DNA from: a bacterium
Lineage (GTDB): Bacteria > SZUA-79 > Acidulodesulfobacterales > Acidulodesulfobacteraceae
Length of the DNA: 8,359 bases
NCBI GenBank assembly: GCA_021781285.1
Contig: JAJXXD010000063.1
Span: forward strand, 1,274-9,632
Direction of reading: 5' to 3'
Part shown: positions 6,116 through 8,359 of the stretch, piece by piece
How positions within the stretch are numbered: position 1 is the first letter of the stretch
Layout of the letters: the number at the start of each line of letters is the position of its first letter
Made by a program: the position numbers and the translations under genes
Notes under the pieces: model-generated
What the model was told of the DNA's origin: nothing
What the model saw: only the letters and a program-made list of their open reading frames with translations
The model's database searches: none

Positions 6116-6937
6116 ATGGAAAAAACAGGCATAATAGTATGCGGAAGCAAAGGCAGGATGGGCGGAGCAATAATATCCGTTATTCCGGATTACGATAATC
6201 TGCTGTTTATAGGCGGCGTGGATTCAAGCTATATGCAGGATGAAACATCCGAAACAGAATCTAAAAAAGCCCCCGCAGGCAAATTTTTAACTTTAAAAGA
6301 GGCGCTTCATTTAACCGCCGGAATTAAAAATAAGGTCATAATAGATTTCACGTCAAAAAGCGCCTCTTTAATACATATCGAGGAAGCGGCGCTGTATAAT
6401 GTTCCTATAGTAATAGGCTCTACGGGATTTTCCGAAAGCGAGTTAAAAGCCGTAGAAAATTACGGAAAACATATTCCCGTGGTGTTGTCCGGAAATATGA
6501 GCCTCGGAATTAATGTTTTGCTCAACATAGTTCATGACGCTTCTAAATATTTAGGGGCAAATTACGATTGCGAAATAATTGAAATGCACCATAAAAAGAA
6601 AAAAGACGCTCCGAGCGGAACGGCTAAAATGCTCGCCGGAGCCGTCGCAAAACAGAGGAATATAGACCTTGCCGAAAAAGCGGTTTACGGCAGGTGCGGA
6701 GACGTCGGAGAGAGAGAAAAAGACGAAATAGGCATCTTTTCCGTCAGGGCGGGAGATATAATCGGCGAACATAAGGTAATATTTGCCGGAAATGAAGAAG
6801 TAATAGAAATTTCGCATAAGGCGATATCGAGAAATAATTTTGCGAGAGGGGCTATAAAAGCCGCCGCATGGCTGAGCGGAAAAAATAAAGGATTTTACGA
6901 TATGAGGGATGTTTTGGGGTTAAATAAATATGAATAA
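6116..6937 (+). CDS. dapB: 4-hydroxy-tetrahydrodipicolinate reductase
   Basis: DapB reduces the DapA product with NAD(P)H to tetrahydrodipicolinate. The 273-residue product has the nucleotide-binding loop GSKGRMG (10-16), DFTS (77-80), GSTGF (101-105), the catalytic stretch HHKKKKDAPSGTA (158-170; His158 and Lys162 match the E. coli His159/Lys163 pair), then VRAGDIIGEH and the C-terminal FYDMRDVLGL. The acidic Asp36 after the second strand, with no following Arg, hints that NADH may be accepted well; this is an inference. No clear Shine-Dalgarno precedes the ATG, but dapA ends only 20 nt upstream. The last 8 nt overlap the start of pyrG. Confidence 0.96.
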   Translation: MEKTGIIVCGSKGRMGGAIISVIPDYDNLLFIGGVDSSYMQDETSETESKKAPAGKFLTLKEALHLTAGIKNKVIIDFTSKSASLIHIEEAALYNVPIVIGSTGFSESELKAVENYGKHIPVVLSGNMSLGINVLLNIVHDASKYLGANYDCEIIEMHHKKKKDAPSGTAKMLAGAVAKQRNIDLAEKAVYGRCGDVGEREKDEIGIFSVRAGDIIGEHKVIFAGNEEVIEISHKAISRNNFARGAIKAAAWLSGKNKGFYDMRDVLGLNKYE

Positions 6938-8359
6938 GACAAAGTATATCTTTATAACGGGCGGGGTTGTTTCAAGTTTGGGGAAAGGCATAGCGGCTTC
7001 TTCCATAGGCGCGCTTCTGGAAGCAAGGGGGCTAAACATTACTATGCAAAAGCTGGACCCTTATATAAACGTTGACCCGGGAACCATGAATCCTTTTCAG
7101 CACGGAGAGGTTTTCGTTACCGACGACGGAGCGGAGACCGACCTCGATCTCGGCCATTACGAAAGGTTTACGTCGCTTTCGCTTACAAAAAAGAACAATT
7201 TAACAAGCGGACAGGTTTACGATGCCGTTATCAACAACGAAAGAAAAGGCGCTTATCTGGGAAAAACGGTTCAGGTAATACCTCATATAACCGATGAGAT
7301 AAAAAAAAGAATAATCGAGGCGTCCGACGGGAAAGACGTTGCCATTATAGAAATAGGCGGAACGGTAGGCGATATAGAAAGCCTTCCCTTTCTCGAAGCC
7401 ATAAGGCAGTTTAAATTGGATAAAGGAAAAGAGAACGTTCTTTATATTCATCTGACTCTCGTTCCGTTTATAAAAACCGCCGACGAGTTAAAAACAAAGC
7501 CGACGCAGCACTCGGTAAAAGAACTGAGAGCCATAGGAATAGAGCCTTCCATTATAATATGCAGGGCGGACAGGGTTCTGCCTCAGGATATAAGGGAAAA
7601 AATCGCTCTTTTCTGCAACGTCTCAGCCGATGCCGTTATTACCGCCAAAGACGAAGAAAGCATTTACGACGTTCCTCTTTCCCTGCATGAAGAAAAGCTT
7701 GATTCTAAAATAATAGAATATTTAAATATATGGGCTAAATCTCCGGATTTAAACGAATGGACGAATATATCGCAGACATTGAAAACGATGAGAAATTTAG
7801 TCACTATTGCCGTCGTCGGAAAATACGTCAATCTTAAAGAGTCGTATAAAAGCCTTAACGAGAGCCTTATTCACGGAGGACTTGCCAATAACGTCAGCGT
7901 GAACATAAAATATATTAATTCCGAAGATTTTGAAGGGGACGACTGGAATGAACGGCTTAAAGAATTAGAAGGCTGTTCCGGCATTTTAGTTCCGGGCGGT
8001 TTCGGTTCCAGAGGCATTAACGGCATGCTCAAGGCGATTAATTATGCAAGAATCAACAATATTCCGTATTTCGGAATCTGCTTAGGGATGCAGCTTATGA
8101 CCGTTGAATATGCCAGAAACGTGCTGGGGCTAAAAGAAGCCAATTCTTACGAGTTCGACGAAATTACGCCGGATCCCGTAATAAGCATTATGGAAGACCA
8201 GAAAGATATAGGCAATATGGGCGGAACTATGAGGCTCGGAGCATATCCCTGCGTAATCTCGAAAAATACGCTGGCATACCAAATATATTCTAAGAACAAT
8301 AAAAAATACTCCGCCAATAAGAAAAACGCCGTAAGGCTTAATCATGACGGAAATATTTC
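6930..8359 (+). CDS. pyrG: CTP synthase (3'-truncated by window edge)
   Basis: PyrG makes CTP from UTP, ATP and glutamine. The frame opens at ATG 6930 inside the end of dapB (8-nt overlap, ATGAATAA) and stays open to the right edge, giving 476 residues of a protein usually near 535-545. The synthetase domain is complete: GGVVSSLGKG (11-20), KLDPYINVDPG (41-51), GEVFVTDDGAETDLDLGHYERF (59-80, two short blocks of one motif), EIGGTVGDIES (141-151) and the UTP/CTP-binding KTKPTQHS (188-195). The glutaminase domain has PGGFG (355-359), the nucleophile Cys384 in GICLGMQ, and MGGTMRLG (430-437). The triad His and Glu lie beyond the window. The segment at about 460-471, where ERHRHRYE is expected, reads instead as a Lys/Asn-rich stretch; see the findings. 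Confidence 0.95.
   Translation, partial: MNKTKYIFITGGVVSSLGKGIAASSIGALLEARGLNITMQKLDPYINVDPGTMNPFQHGEVFVTDDGAETDLDLGHYERFTSLSLTKKNNLTSGQVYDAVINNERKGAYLGKTVQVIPHITDEIKKRIIEASDGKDVAIIEIGGTVGDIESLPFLEAIRQFKLDKGKENVLYIHLTLVPFIKTADELKTKPTQHSVKELRAIGIEPSIIICRADRVLPQDIREKIALFCNVSADAVITAKDEESIYDVPLSLHEEKLDSKIIEYLNIWAKSPDLNEWTNISQTLKTMRNLVTIAVVGKYVNLKESYKSLNESLIHGGLANNVSVNIKYINSEDFEGDDWNERLKELEGCSGILVPGGFGSRGINGMLKAINYARINNIPYFGICLGMQLMTVEYARNVLGLKEANSYEFDEITPDPVISIMEDQKDIGNMGGTMRLGAYPCVISKNTLAYQIYSKNNKKYSANKKNAVRLNHDGNI

Noticed and set aside
1..8359. CRISPR array, tRNA/rRNA genes, phage or defence genes
   Set aside because: I saw no regularly spaced repeats, no tRNA-like cloverleaf or rRNA signatures, and every sizeable coding frame belongs to a metabolic, repair or RpiB-like family.

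Overview
This window is an ordinary-looking bacterial housekeeping segment, all on the + strand. It carries seven protein genes in a tight, mostly co-directional run, plus one small non-autonomous insertion between the first two. The composition is moderately AT-rich by eye, with heavy use of ATA for isoleucine and AGA/AGG for arginine. Start codons include TTG and gene spacings are short. The combination of a geranylgeranyl-reductase-type flavoprotein, a long-chain prenyl synthase and a lysA-dapA-dapB order recalls Desulfobacterota-like Gram-negative bacteria. That placement is an inference from gene order and composition only, and I cannot name a genus.

Layout. 1-809: 3' part of an FAD-dependent geranylgeranyl-reductase-family gene, cut by the window edge. 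809-945: a 127-bp MITE-like element with perfect 20-bp terminal inverted repeats, flanked by a 5-bp ACGGA target duplication. It holds a REP-like palindromic core and sits exactly behind the stop codon. 945-982: three 8-bp tandem units and a good sigma-70-type promoter that would give an almost leaderless message. 989-1501: a divergent RpiB/LacAB-fold protein that has lost the usual catalytic residues. 1494-2852: radA, overlapping it by 8 nt. 2916-3884: long-chain polyprenyl diphosphate synthase with a TTG start. 3888-5144 lysA, 5220-6095 dapA, 6116-6937 dapB. 6930-8359: pyrG, overlapping dapB by 8 nt and running off the right edge.

How the genes work together. DapA and DapB make the first two committed steps of the diaminopimelate pathway, and LysA makes its last step (DAP to lysine), so this is a lysine/peptidoglycan-precursor cluster. 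PyrG supplies CTP. The prenyl synthase probably makes a quinone side chain or another long prenyl chain. The reductase upstream might saturate such a chain, but they are not adjacent and this link is speculative. RadA is a DNA-repair helicase. The RpiB-like protein is the one gene whose role I cannot assign.

I did not find a clearly new multi-gene system. The most notable items are the intact-looking MITE with a nested REP-like core, the catalytically rewired RpiB-like gene translationally coupled to radA, and a CTP synthase whose normally conserved ERHRHRYE segment is not recognisable before the window ends. There is no gene-free stretch over 300 bases; the longest gap (810-988) holds the MITE and promoter.
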